A stretch of DNA of 49,240 nt, taken from positions 1 to 49,240 of the forward strand of contig JAPLCF010000039.1 in NCBI GenBank assembly GCA_026392355.1, written 5' to 3'. A program made the translations under genes and the position numbers. This document shows positions 1-9,660 of the stretch, piece after piece (position 1 is the first letter of the stretch; every line of letters begins with the position of its first letter). Source of the DNA: Actinomycetota bacterium (GTDB taxonomy: Bacteria > Actinomycetota > Thermoleophilia > Gaiellales > F1-60-MAGs149). The notes below the pieces were generated by a model. It saw only the letters and a list, made by a program, of their open reading frames with translations. It was not told the origin of the DNA and did not search any database.

Positions 1-1398
<1,398 letters not shown>

Positions 1399-1425
1399 AC
1401 CCGAATCTTCGCAGCGCAAAGCAGA

Positions 1426-1590
1426 TCAGGCGGGCATGACAAGAGCTGCATCGTCAGCCCTGTCGTCGTCCGCGAATGGCTCAAGCCGGCCTACCGGCTT
1501 ACCGTCCATCGTCACGACGAAAATCTCGCCGGCTTTGACGCGGTCGATGATCTCCCGTCCCCGGTCTCGAATGTCTTGCACATCAATCAA
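1426..1590 (-). CDS. orphan Phd/YefM-type antitoxin-like protein
   Basis: About 54 residues resembling the DNA-binding half of prevent-host-death antitoxins: an N-terminal VQDIRDRGREIIDRVKAGE helix region and the typical TMDGKPVGRLEPF strand. The start is uncertain; a TTG at 1588-1590 gives the canonical N-terminus, and no ATG or GTG fits as well. No PIN or RelE toxin gene adjoins it: the upstream neighbour is peroxiredoxin and the downstream one DUF255. It is either a solitary antitoxin or regulator, or the remnant of a lost toxin-antitoxin pair. The toxin-binding C-terminus is short. Confidence 0.5.
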   Translation of the reverse strand: MIDVQDIRDRGREIIDRVKAGEIFVVTMDGKPVGRLEPFADDDRADDAALVMPA

Positions 1591-1679
1591 CTCGTGTATG
1601 AGCTCGAGGATAGTGCAAGAAATCACGCACTTGGCGGGCGGCAGTCCCCCGACCGGCCGCCCGCCAGTGCGTTCAGTGC

Positions 1680-2342
1680 CTAGCCCTTGGGCTGGGGCAC
1701 AATGCGGATGTACGGCTTGGGCTCGTTCCAGCCCTCGGGCCAGATCTCCTTGGCCTGCTCGTTGTTGACCGAGCCCGCGATGATGACGTCGTCGCCCTGC
1801 TGCCACTGAGCGGGCGTCGCGACCTTGTGCTTCGCGGTCAGCTGCAGCGAGTCGATCACGCGCAGGACCTCGTCGAAGTTACGGCCGGTCGTCATCGGGT
1901 AGGCCAGGACGAGCTTGACCTTCTTGTCCGGGCCGATCACGAACACGTTGCGCACCGTCTGGTTGTCCATCGGGGTGCGGTCGGCGACGTCGCCCTCGAC
2001 GTCGGCCGGGAGCATGTCGTACAGCTTCGAGACGTTGAAGTCCGTGTCGCCGATCATCGGGAAGTTCGGGCGCGTGCCCTGCGTCTCCTCGATGTCGTCA
2101 GCCCAGAGGGAGTGGCGATCGACCGGGTCGACCGAGAGGCCGATGATCTTGACGCCGCGCTTCTGGAACTCGCCGTTGATGCTGGCCATGTAGCCGAGCT
2201 CCGTCGTGCAGACCGGCGTGAAGTCCTTGGGGTGCGAGAAGAGGACAGCCCACGAGTCGCCGATCCAGTCGTGGAAGTCGATCTCGCCTTCGGTGGTCTG
2301 CGCGGTGAAGTTCGGCGCGGTGTCGTTAATGCGAATGCCCAT
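1680..2342 (-). CDS. 1-Cys peroxiredoxin (Prx6 subfamily)
   Basis: A 220-residue cytosolic peroxidase expected to reduce hydrogen peroxide and organic hydroperoxides. The AhpC/TSA domain covers about residues 5-150 with the peroxidatic Cys45 in HPKDFTPVCTTE. A C-terminal extension (PAQWQQGDDVIIAGSVNNE, then a WPEGW stretch) is typical of the Prx6 group. The length matches that group (about 210-225). The ATG at 2342 follows an AGGAG-like ribosome site. An inverted repeat lies at 2369-2393 in the leader region. Cys45 is encoded by an ordinary Cys codon, not UGA, so this is not a selenoprotein. The specific reductant cannot be told from sequence. Confidence 0.95.
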   Translation of the reverse strand: MGIRINDTAPNFTAQTTEGEIDFHDWIGDSWAVLFSHPKDFTPVCTTELGYMASINGEFQKRGVKIIGLSVDPVDRHSLWADDIEETQGTRPNFPMIGDTDFNVSKLYDMLPADVEGDVADRTPMDNQTVRNVFVIGPDKKVKLVLAYPMTTGRNFDEVLRVIDSLQLTAKHKVATPAQWQQGDDVIIAGSVNNEQAKEIWPEGWNEPKPYIRIVPQPKG

Positions 2343-2368
2343 GTCGGGGGTCTCCTGGGGGGTTCGGA

Positions 2369-2393
2369 ATCCTCACAGTACATGTATGAGGAT
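2369..2393. promoter_or_regulatory. inverted repeat upstream of peroxiredoxin, candidate operator
   Basis: ATCCTCA and TGAGGAT form a perfect 7-bp inverted repeat with an 11-bp spacer containing the self-complementary TACATGTA. It lies 27-51 nt upstream of the peroxiredoxin ATG in a 113-nt gap. A repressor or redox-sensor site is an inference; it matches no operator I can name. Confidence 0.4.
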
Positions 2394-2455
2394 CACTTGT
2401 TTCACTTATTGGATCGAGTTATAGCATCGATCTCGCTGATACGCCGACCCGCCAC

Positions 2456-2857
2456 CTAGATGCAGGCAACACCGGCACGCTCGGCAGCAAGACGCAACTG
2501 TTGATCACAGGTCGCCAGCTCGAGCCCCATATCCATCGCGAGCAGGAGGTATGACGCGTCGTAGGCAGACAGTCCGGTTTGGCAGGCGACATCGAGGAGC
2601 GCTCTCGTCTCGCGGTGATCCGGTACCGCGGAGATCGAGCAGTCGGTGATCGCGGCCAACGCGGTATGGGCATCCTCAAGGGTGAGGCGGCCGCGACGCA
2701 CCGCTTGGAGTATCGCGTGGACCACCTCGCTGAACCAGATCGACGGCACAAACGCCGTATCGCTGGCGAGGCGATCCACGACCGCGGCGCCTACCGCACC
2801 AGATTCGTCGTCGAAGGCGGCCTCAAGCGCAGCCGAGGCATCCAGGACAAAGGGCAC
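2456..2857 (-). CDS. VapC-like PIN-domain toxin (ribonuclease)
   Basis: 133 residues, the normal size of a VapC toxin. PIN-domain acidic residues are visible: Asp6 (FVLDASAA), Glu44 (SEVVHA), Asp100 (AYDASYL) and Asp118 (LATCDQQL). VapC proteins are Mg-dependent RNases inhibited by the cognate antitoxin. It starts with GTG, overlapping the stop of the upstream antitoxin gene by one base (TAGTG), which implies translational coupling. The target RNA cannot be inferred. It is complete, with no damage visible. Confidence 0.92.
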   Translation of the reverse strand: MPFVLDASAALEAAFDDESGAVGAAVVDRLASDTAFVPSIWFSEVVHAILQAVRRGRLTLEDAHTALAAITDCSISAVPDHRETRALLDVACQTGLSAYDASYLLLAMDMGLELATCDQQLRLAAERAGVACI

Positions 2858-3099
2858 TACAGCTTCTTCCCGTCGTCGATCCAGGAGCGAATCTCCGTTG
2901 GCGTCGCCTTGACGCCCAACTCGCGCTTGACGGCACGCAGGTGAGCGACCGCTGCGGCACGCTCGTCCACACCGTCGGCAACCGGCACCAGGCGTGCAAC
3001 CGGCTTACCGTGCCGCGTGATCGTGACTTCGCGGCCTGCCTCAACGTCGCCGATCAGCCGAGAGAGATGCGTCTTTGCTTCGTACACGCTGACATCCAT
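2857..3099 (-). CDS. VapB/Phd-family antitoxin
   Basis: 80 residues from the ATG at 3097-3099. The N-terminus (MDVSVYEAKTHLSRLIGDVEAG) and RHGKPVARLVPV strand are classic Phd/YefM-type DNA-binding features. The C-terminus (ELGVKATPTEIRSWIDDGKKL) is the toxin-binding tail often paired with PIN toxins. A more upstream in-frame ATG at 3120 is rejected because a TAGAAT element lies 7 bases before the chosen ATG, predicting a leaderless mRNA. It is the first gene of the pair and probably autoregulates it. Confidence 0.9.
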   Translation of the reverse strand: MDVSVYEAKTHLSRLIGDVEAGREVTITRHGKPVARLVPVADGVDERAAAVAHLRAVKRELGVKATPTEIRSWIDDGKKL

Positions 3100-3106
3100 A
3101 GCACCG

Positions 3107-3112
3107 ATTCTA
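3107..3112 (-). promoter_or_regulatory. -10 element of the vapBC transcript
   Basis: TAGAAT on the minus strand, followed by seven bases and the vapB ATG. The predicted transcription start falls at or next to the A of the ATG. Confidence 0.55.
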
Positions 3113-3181
3113 GTCAACAACTGGTCAGAACTCTGCGCGGATGCCTACGGGATCTGCGCAGGGTCGCTCGCAGGCCGCGCG

Positions 3182-3187
3182 TAGACT
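3182..3187 (+). promoter_or_regulatory. -10 element of hutI
   Basis: TAGACT ends six bases before the hutI ATG. No TTGACA-like -35 is apparent at the usual distance. Confidence 0.55.
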
Positions 3188-3193
3188 CACGAC

Positions 3194-4393
3194 ATGCAGC
3201 CCGCCGACCTCTTGATCGACAACCTGGCCACCCTCGCATCGATCGATGCCGACGGTGACTTCGGCGTGCAGCACGATGCCGCCATCGCCATCCGCAACGG
3301 CCACATCGAGGCCGTCGGCCCGCGCGAGGAGGTGCTCCGGGCAGTGCAGCTGGCCGACGACGCCGAGGTGATCGACGCGCGCGGCATGAGTGCCGTGCCC
3401 GGCCTCGTCGACTGCCATACGCACATCGTCTACGGCGGCAACCGCATCCACGAGTTCGACCTGCGCGCTCAGGGTGCCGACTACGAGCGCATCGCGGCTG
3501 AGGGCGGCGGCATCAAGGCCAGCGTGAAGCTGACGCGCGAGGCGACCGACGAGGCCCTGCTCGCCGCCGCCACCAAGCGGCTGGCACGGATGCGCGCGCT
3601 CGGCACGACGACCGCCGAGGTGAAGTCGGGCTACGGCCTGACCGCCAAGGACGAGGCGCGCATGCTCAGCACCGCTAAAGCGGCGGGCGAGGCAGCCGGC
3701 GTGCGCACCACAACGACCTGTCTGGCGCTCCACTCCACGCCGCCCGAGGCGGCCTCGCCCGACGCGTACGTGGACTACGCGATCGAGGAGATCCTGCCGA
3801 CCTGCGCGCCCTTCGCCGATGCGGCCGACGTATTTCTCGAACGCGGCGTCTTCGACGTTGAGCAGTCGCGTCGCTTCCTCGAGGCCGCGCGTGGCCACGG
3901 CCTGCGGCTACGCCTGCACGCCGACCAGTTCTCCGAGATGGGCGCCATCCCGCTCGCGATCGAGCTCAATGCCGCCAGCGTCGACCACCTCGAGGCGACT
4001 AACCACGACGGAGTCAAGCTGCTCGCCGCCTCGAACGTGATCGGCGTTGGCCTTCCGGTCGCGGCGCTCACGCTGAAGCGCCCGATGCCGCCGCTGCGCC
4101 AGCTGATCGACGCCGGTGGCCGCGTCGCGCTCGCGACCGATGCCAACCCGGGCTCCGCTCCGTGCCTGTCGCTGCCCACCACGATGCATTTGGCCTGCAC
4201 CCAAATGGGTCTGTCCTGCGCCGAGGCGCTCGCCGCTGCCACCGTCGGTGGCGCTGCGGTGCTCGGGCTCGACGACGAGGTCGGTCGCCTTGCGGTCGGC
4301 TACAAAGCCGACGTCGTGCTGGTCGACGACCCGGACTGGCGACAACTGATCGCACAGCTGGGCGCTGAGCCCGCGCGCGTGATCCGCGGCTAG
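3194..4393 (+). CDS. hutI: imidazolonepropionase
   Basis: 399 residues, the usual family size. It hydrolyses 4-imidazolone-5-propanoate to N-formimino-L-glutamate in histidine degradation. The amidohydrolase metal motif HxH is at His75/His77 ([10 protein letters not shown]), followed by the family-specific [19 protein letters not shown], the HADQF motif with His242, and ATDANPGS near the C-terminus. No other hut genes (hutH, hutU, hutG) are in the window, so the pathway must be completed elsewhere. The stop codon overlaps that of the convergent ABC gene in a shared CTAG. Confidence 0.96.
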   Translation: MQPADLLIDNLATLASIDADGDFGVQHDAAIAIRNGHIEAVGPREEVLRAVQLADDAEVIDARGMSAVPGLVDCHTHIVYGGNRIHEFDLRAQGADYERIAAEGGGIKASVKLTREATDEALLAAATKRLARMRALGTTTAEVKSGYGLTAKDEARMLSTAKAAGEAAGVRTTTTCLALHSTPPEAASPDAYVDYAIEEILPTCAPFADAADVFLERGVFDVEQSRRFLEAARGHGLRLRLHADQFSEMGAIPLAIELNAASVDHLEATNHDGVKLLAASNVIGVGLPVAALTLKRPMPPLRQLIDAGGRVALATDANPGSAPCLSLPTTMHLACTQMGLSCAEALAAATVGGAAVLGLDDEVGRLAVGYKADVVLVDDPDWRQLIAQLGAEPARVIRG

Positions 4394-6148
4394 ACGATCG
4401 CGCCGAGCGAGTCGCGCGCAACCAGCTCGGCGTAACGGCCGCCCTGTGCCACGAGCTCCGCATGCGTGCCGCGCTCGACGATCGCCCCAGCGTCCATCAC
4501 GAGAATCTGGTCGGCATCGCGCACCGTCGAGAGGCGATGGGCGATCGTGATCGTCGTGCGCCCCTCGGCGAGTGCGTCGAGCGCCTCCTGCACCTGGCGC
4601 TCTGTATCGACATCGAGCGCACTCGTGGCCTCGTCCAGGACGAGGATCGGCGGGTTGCGCAGCACGGTGCGGGCAATCGCGATGCGCTGCTTCTCGCCGC
4701 CGGAGAAGCGATAGCCGCGCTCGCCCACGACGGTGTCATAGCCATGCTCGAGGCTGGTGATGTGATCGTGGATGCGGGCCGCACGGCACGCCTCCTCGAT
4801 CTCCTCGTCGGTCGCGTCGGGCTGAGCGAAGCGCAGGTTCTCGCGCACGGTCGCGTGAAACAGGTACGTCTCCTGGCTGACGACGCCAATGAGATCCGTA
4901 GAGGCGCGCCACGAGATAGCCGAGCGTGGTCTTGCCCGATCCCGTCTCTCCCACGACCGCCGTGCTCGTGCCGGGCGCCGCAAGGAACGTCGCAGCGGCA
5001 GTCGTCCACGGGCCCGACTCCTCGTAGCGGAACCAGACGTCATCGAACGCGACCTCGCCCTTCACGTCGTCGCGATTGAGCGAGCGCGTGCCGTCGTGCT
5101 CATCGATGTCGACTTCGAGATCGAGGTACTCAAAGATGCGATCGAACAGCGCCAGCGATGCCTGCACGTCGATGCCGACGCTGAGCAACGCGCCGACCGG
5201 GAAGAAGATCCGCGTCTGGATCGTGGCGAACGCGACGAGTGTACCGATGCTGACCGCACCCCAGCCGTTGGCAATAGACAACCCACCCGCCCAGTAGACG
5301 AGTGCCGGCAGGATCGCGAACGACGCACTGATCGTGGCCATCACCCAACGGCCCGCCATGCGCTGACGCACCTCAAGCTCGGCGAGCTCCCGTGATTCCT
5401 CTCGAAAACGTTGCGCTAGCTCGGGCCCGCGCCCCATCGTCTTGCCGAGCAGCACACCGCTGACCGACAGCGACTCCTGGACGAGCGAGGAGATATCGGC
5501 GAGGGTCTTCTGGCGCTCCGACGCGAGCTTGCGCCGCTCGACGCCAACGCGGCGGGTGAGCAGGACGAAGAACGGCACGAGAATGACCGAGAGAATCGCG
5601 AGGCGCCAGTCGAGCAGGAACATCGCGGCGACCGCGGCCAGCACCGTCGTGACGTTGGACACGACGGACGTCGCCGTCGAGGTGACGACATCATCAACGC
5701 CACCGATGTCATTGGAGATACGCGATTGCACCTCGCCGGTCCGAGTGCGCGTGAAGAACGCGAGCGACTGACGCTGCAGGTGCTCGTAGACGTCGGCGCG
5801 CAGGTCGTGCATGACCTCCTGCCCGACGCGGTTTGACAGATAGGTCTGCGCGACGCCCAGAATGCCCACGATGATCGCGATCGCGATCATGCCGCCGGCG
5901 AGCCAGGCCAGCAGCGTGGTATTCGACGTCGGAATCGCGTTGTCGATGACATCGCGCAGCAGGAAGGCCGGCACCATGCCGAGCGCGCTCGAGAAGATGA
6001 TCAGCGCGAGCACAAGGCTCAGGCGGCTGCGCTCGGGCCCGAACAGGCGGAAGATGCGGCGCAGGTTCGCGCGGCGGACCTCAGGGTCCTCCGGGCGCGT
6101 GGGCTTATCCCCCACATCGAACGTTCCGTGTCTGCCGCGTCCACTCAT
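4390..6148 (-). pseudogene. ABC exporter (MsbA/MdlB-like fused TM-NBD), broken by internal deletion and frameshift
   Basis: From the ATG at 6148 the product reads as a half-size exporter: six-helix ABC membrane domain (about residues 25-320), then the nucleotide-binding domain with Walker [10 protein letters not shown]. Right after the YLVARLY stretch (bases 4898-4900) the frame changes. The segment that normally links Walker A to the Q-loop, roughly 23 residues, is missing, and the sequence resumes in another frame at [14 protein letters not shown]. The rest of the domain (signature SGGEKQR, Walker [14 protein letters not shown]-loop AHRLS) is intact to the stop at 4390. The total of 1759 nt is not a multiple of three, so the missing piece should be 3n-1 bases (about 68 or 71). 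It is either a recent pseudogene or an assembly error. Confidence 0.85.
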
Positions 6149-6234
6149 TACCGGTACTAACGGTAGATCGCCCTGCGGTATGCCGCCGCGCACGCTCCAC
6201 GTGCGAAGGGGATCACATGACCCTCGAGGACTCG

Positions 6235-6240
6235 TAGGCT
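6235..6240 (+). promoter_or_regulatory. -10 element of the His-rich protein gene
   Basis: TAGGCT, then seven bases, then the ATG at 6248. Confidence 0.5.
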
Positions 6241-6247
6241 TCCAGCC

Positions 6248-6895
6248 ATGGCGCACGATCACGAACACGGCCCCGACTGCAATCACGAGCACGAGCATGT
6301 GCACGGACCCGACTGCGATCACGACCACGACCACGAGGACGCGCCGCAGCAGCATCCCGTTTTCGAGGCCGAGGAGTTGTCGGACTCGGAGGCCGAGCGC
6401 CTGGCCGACGAGCTCGCCGAGGCTACCGCGCGCATGGCGAGCGAGCTCGCCTGGGCGATCGGCCCGTATCGCGAGCGCGAATCGTTCGCACTCGCCGGCG
6501 CGCCGGTCGCCGTGGTGTTCGAGCGCGCGCCGAACTCGAAAGCCAAGCCGAAGCATCGCTCTGGCCAGCTCGCACCCGAGCTCCTGCCGTTCCTCGTCGA
6601 CGCGACTGTGCGGACGCGCGAGCGCATCGCGTACGCCGAGGATGAGGACAACCCGTTTCTGATCGCACTCGTGCTGGCGTGCTTCTACGCCGTCGAGTCG
6701 TCTCGCTCGGGTGCACTCGGTCTCGGTCCTGAGACACGCCGGGTGCAGCCCACCGTCGAGGTGCTTCGAGACGATGCGGCAACCGCCGACATCTTCGGCG
6801 TGCCCGGCTCCGCGATGTTGCGCGCCATCGCGCCCGTCGAGGCAGCGACCGGCGGCGAGACGATCGCCGCCGTCCAGCTTGTCTGGCGCACCTGA
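6248..6895 (+). CDS. unknown protein with His/Asp/Cys-rich N-terminal metal-binding tail
   Basis: 215 residues. The first 37 contain two copies of HGPDC followed by alternating His with Glu or Asp (HEHEHVH, HDHDHEDA), giving over a dozen His and two Cys, a pattern typical of Zn- or Ni-binding tails. The remainder (about 40-215) is a soluble alpha/beta protein I do not recognise, with LAWAIGPYRERESFALAG and DATVRTRERIAYAEDEDNPF stretches. There is no signal peptide, so it is probably cytosolic. It lies 32 bases upstream of acs, which has its own -10 element, so co-transcription is not required. A role in metal storage or delivery is only a suggestion. Confidence 0.8.
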   Translation: MAHDHEHGPDCNHEHEHVHGPDCDHDHDHEDAPQQHPVFEAEELSDSEAERLADELAEATARMASELAWAIGPYRERESFALAGAPVAVVFERAPNSKAKPKHRSGQLAPELLPFLVDATVRTRERIAYAEDEDNPFLIALVLACFYAVESSRSGALGLGPETRRVQPTVEVLRDDAATADIFGVPGSAMLRAIAPVEAATGGETIAAVQLVWRT

Positions 6896-6915
6896 CGCAG
6901 CCACAAGCCAGCGTC

Positions 6916-6921
6916 TAGCAT
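6916..6921 (+). promoter_or_regulatory. -10 element of acs
   Basis: TAGCAT, six bases before the acs ATG, inside the 32-base gap after the His-rich gene. Confidence 0.5.
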
Positions 6922-6927
6922 CTCGCC

Positions 6928-8829
6928 ATGAGCGAGACCGAGCTCCAGCGACTGCAGCGCGAGGCGCTGGCCGATCCCGATGCCTTCTGGGCGCGCGAGG
7001 TGGCCAGCCTGCCCTGGTTCTCTCCGTGGGCCAGCGTGCTCGAGTGGGACGTGCCGACGTTTACGTGGTTCAAGGGCGCAACGACGAACCTCACCGCCGC
7101 GTGTCTTGATCGCCATGTCGAGGCTGGCTTCGGCGATCGCCCCGCTCTGATCTGGCTGCGCGAGGACGGCGCCGAGCGGCGGTTGTCGTATGCCGAGCTG
7201 CTCACCGAGGTCGAGTGCGTCGCCGGCGCGCTGCGTGCGCTCGGCATCGAGCACGGCGACCGCATCACGATCTCGATGCCCGTCAGCGTCGAGGCAATCG
7301 CGCTGATGCTCGCGTGCGCCCGCATCGGCGCCATCCATAGCGTCGTGTTTGCCGGCTTCGGCGAGGGCGCGCTTGGCCAGCGCATCCGCCTGTCGGGCTC
7401 AAAGGCGGTCTTCGTCGCCGACTCGACGCGTCGTCGTGGCAAGGTCGTGCCGCTCAAGCACATCGTCGATGCCGCGCTCGCTGATGGCGACCACGATGTC
7501 GAGCACGTGGTCGTGCAGCGCCGCGAGCCCGATGCTGCCCCGGCCGGTGCTGGCGAGCTCGACTGGGACGACTTCGTCGCAGCAGGCGTAGGTACGAGCG
7601 GGGCATACGCAGAGGTCGCGGCCACAGATCCCGTCTTCATCCTCGCCACCAGCGGCACGACGGCCACGCCGAAACTCGTCGTGCACGTCCACGGCGGGTA
7701 CATGGCCGGTCTTGACGCGATGGGCCGCTGGGTCTACGGCCTCGACCGCGACGATGTCTGGTGGTCGACGTCCGACATCGGCTGGATCGTGGGGCACTCG
7801 TACATCGTCTACGGCCCGTTGCTGGCAGGCGCGGCGACGATCGCCTTCGAGGGCTCGCTCGACTACCCCGGGCCCGACACGCTCTACCGGCTGATCGCGC
7901 AGGAGCGCGTGACCGGGCTCTTCACCGCGCCGACGGCCGTGCGCATGCTGATGCAGCACGGCACCGCGCCAGCCGAGGACCACGACCTGTCCACGCTGAC
8001 CCGCGTCTTCTGCGCCGGCGAGACCCTCAACCCGCCGGCCTGGCAGTGGCTGCAGCAGGACGTGCTCGGCGATCGCGTGCCGGTGATCGACCACATGTGG
8101 CAGACCGAGACGGGCGTGCCGCTGTTTGCCAACCCGTGGGGGCTCGGCCTCGAGGAGATCCGGCCCGGCTCTGGCGGCCTGCCGATGCCAGGCTGGGATG
8201 TCGCGATCGTGGATCCGCAGACGCACGAGGAGCTGCCCGCGAATCAGGCGGGGATGATGGTCGTGCGCCAGCCGTTCCCGTCGCTGACCGGCACGATCTG
8301 GAACGACCCGGAGCGCTACGCCCAGGACTACTGGTCGCGCGTTCCGAACGCCTACGCGAGCGGCGACGCGTGCAAGTTCGACACGGAGGGCTACGCGTGG
8401 TTCGCCGGCCGCGCCGACGAGGTGATCAAGATCGCCGCGCACCGCATCGGCACCGTTGAGGTCGAGACCGCGTTCCTCCACCACCCCGCCGTCGCCGAGG
8501 CCGGCGCAACGGGCCAGCCTGATGCGTTGCGGGGCGAGATCGTCGCCGTCTTTGTCGTGCTCAAGCCTGGTATCGAGGCCTCGCCCGAGCTCGAACAGGA
8601 GCTGCGCGCCACCGTGCGCGAGGTGCTCGGCCCGGTCGCGGTGATCGGCGACCTCCGCTTCGTCTCCAGCCTGCCGAAAACACGCAGCGGCAAGATCATG
8701 CGGCGCGTACTGAAGGCCGTCGTGACCGGTGTCGACGTCGGCGACGTCTCGACGATCGAGAACGAGGGGTCGGTCGAGGATGCCCGCGCCGCCTTCCAGC
8801 AGCTGCAGGCCGAGACCGACGTGTCCTAG
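6928..8829 (+). CDS. acs: acetyl-CoA synthetase-family acyl-CoA ligase
   Basis: 633 residues, the size of AMP-forming acetyl- or propionyl-CoA synthetases. Expected reaction: acetate (or a similar short acid) + ATP + CoA to acyl-CoA + AMP + PPi. The ACS N-terminal domain (DAFWAREV, WF stretch) is followed by the AMP-binding core: SGTTATPK at about 242-249, HMWQTETG, SGDACKFD, GRADEVIKIAAHRIG, and the catalytic, acetylatable Lys589 in PKTRSGKIMRR. The typical Acs WWQTETGG is here MWQTETGV, so substrate preference may differ from acetate. Its stop overlaps the convergent GNAT gene in a shared CTAG. Confidence 0.9.
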   Translation: MSETELQRLQREALADPDAFWAREVASLPWFSPWASVLEWDVPTFTWFKGATTNLTAACLDRHVEAGFGDRPALIWLREDGAERRLSYAELLTEVECVAGALRALGIEHGDRITISMPVSVEAIALMLACARIGAIHSVVFAGFGEGALGQRIRLSGSKAVFVADSTRRRGKVVPLKHIVDAALADGDHDVEHVVVQRREPDAAPAGAGELDWDDFVAAGVGTSGAYAEVAATDPVFILATSGTTATPKLVVHVHGGYMAGLDAMGRWVYGLDRDDVWWSTSDIGWIVGHSYIVYGPLLAGAATIAFEGSLDYPGPDTLYRLIAQERVTGLFTAPTAVRMLMQHGTAPAEDHDLSTLTRVFCAGETLNPPAWQWLQQDVLGDRVPVIDHMWQTETGVPLFANPWGLGLEEIRPGSGGLPMPGWDVAIVDPQTHEELPANQAGMMVVRQPFPSLTGTIWNDPERYAQDYWSRVPNAYASGDACKFDTEGYAWFAGRADEVIKIAAHRIGTVEVETAFLHHPAVAEAGATGQPDALRGEIVAVFVVLKPGIEASPELEQELRATVREVLGPVAVIGDLRFVSSLPKTRSGKIMRRVLKAVVTGVDVGDVSTIENEGSVEDARAAFQQLQAETDVS

Positions 8830-9302
8830 CTGGCGGGGTCGCGCAGCCAGCGCACGAAGTTCGCAATCTCGGGGCGCTCGACCCAGCCATGCTGCTCGTA
8901 GAAGCGTCGCTCGTAGGACGCGCGTCGCTTGGCGTTGAGCAGCGACAGGCGAAACGCACCGCGCTCCCGTCCCTCGGTCTCGATCACGCCGAGCACCTCG
9001 CTGCCGATCCCGCGACCGCTGTGCGACTCGAGGATGAACAGCTCGGACAGGTAGCCCTCAGGACCGGGCATGAACAGGTCGTGCACCCAGTGGACGTTGG
9101 CGTAGCCGATCAGCTCGCCGTCAGCTTCGACGACGAGCAGCGTCGTGTCGGCACTCGCCACGGCGATAGGCACATGGCGCGCCGCCACGTCGGCGACGTC
9201 CTCGCCCGCGAGCATCGGCAGATCACCGAGCGCCTCAAGCAGTGCGGCGATCGCCGGTGCATCCTCAGCGTGCGCCGGACGGATGCGATGCGCGCCGGGC
9301 AT
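8826..9302 (-). CDS. GNAT-family N-acetyltransferase
   Basis: 158 residues from the ATG at 9300-9302. GNAT features: an N-terminal IRPAHAEDAPAIAALLEAL helix, the LLVVEADGELIGYANV strand, YLSELFILESHSGRGIGSEVL (acetyl-CoA pyrophosphate loop) and a C-terminal SLLNAKRRASYERRFYEQHGW. The substrate is unknown. The ORF extends upstream, but the next gene ends 4 nt before this ATG, so the two are probably co-transcribed. Closely spaced but unrelated-looking partner (see 9307-9609). Confidence 0.88.
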   Translation of the reverse strand: MPGAHRIRPAHAEDAPAIAALLEALGDLPMLAGEDVADVAARHVPIAVASADTTLLVVEADGELIGYANVHWVHDLFMPGPEGYLSELFILESHSGRGIGSEVLGVIETEGRERGAFRLSLLNAKRRASYERRFYEQHGWVERPEIANFVRWLRDPAS

Positions 9303-9306
9303 TGGC

Positions 9307-9609
9307 TCAGGAGCCGGGGACGGCGCGCAGCTCGGTGAAGATCTTGAGCGAGCCATTCGGCAGCGTCGCATGAATGTCGACGTCATCGATCTTCTTGTAG
9401 ACGCCGATGCCGACGGTCGTCATCTGGATGCGCGCCAGCAGGCCCGCCTTGCGCTCGACGTTGAGCGGCTGGGTGAACACGAGCGCGTCTGCCTCACGGA
9501 CGAAGTCGACGCCCTCGGACATCGTCGCGCCATTCTTGAAGACCGCGAGGGTGCCCTCCGCGCCCTTGGGCAGGAGGACACGGTGGCCTGTGGGGGTTTC
9601 ATCAGCCAT
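9307..9609 (-). CDS. small conserved-looking protein of unknown function
   Basis: 100 residues, soluble, not recognised. The middle has repeated beta-strand-like stretches (VLLPKGAEGTLAVFKNG, IQMTTVGIGVYKKID, DVDIHATLPNGSLKIF). The ATG at 9607-9609 is supported by a TACGAT element six bases upstream. It is first in a two-gene unit with the GNAT gene and divergent from the PHP gene across 51 bases. Confidence 0.75.
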   Translation of the reverse strand: MADETPTGHRVLLPKGAEGTLAVFKNGATMSEGVDFVREADALVFTQPLNVERKAGLLARIQMTTVGIGVYKKIDDVDIHATLPNGSLKIFTELRAVPGS

Positions 9610-9615
9610 GTCTGC

Positions 9616-9621
9616 ATCGTA
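9616..9621 (-). promoter_or_regulatory. -10 element of the 9307-9609 gene
   Basis: TACGAT on the minus strand, then six bases, then the ATG. Confidence 0.5.
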
Positions 9622-9647
9622 AGCGGAGACCCGGGACGGGCGACGAG

Positions 9648-9653
9648 TACAGT
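9648..9653 (+). promoter_or_regulatory. -10 element of the PHP gene
   Basis: TACAGT, seven bases before the GTG at 9661. It favours 9661 over the in-frame GTG at 9655. Confidence 0.45.
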
Positions 9654-9660
9654 AGTGAGC

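Noticed and set aside
1680..2342. Peroxiredoxin as a candidate selenoprotein, given the tRNA-Sec
   Set aside because: The peroxidatic residue uses an ordinary Cys codon and the frame has no internal UGA.
4736..6904. The 722-residue minus-strand ORF starting at 6904
   Set aside because: Only the part from 6148 down is an ABC exporter. The first 250 residues overlap the His-rich gene on the other strand and have no motif.
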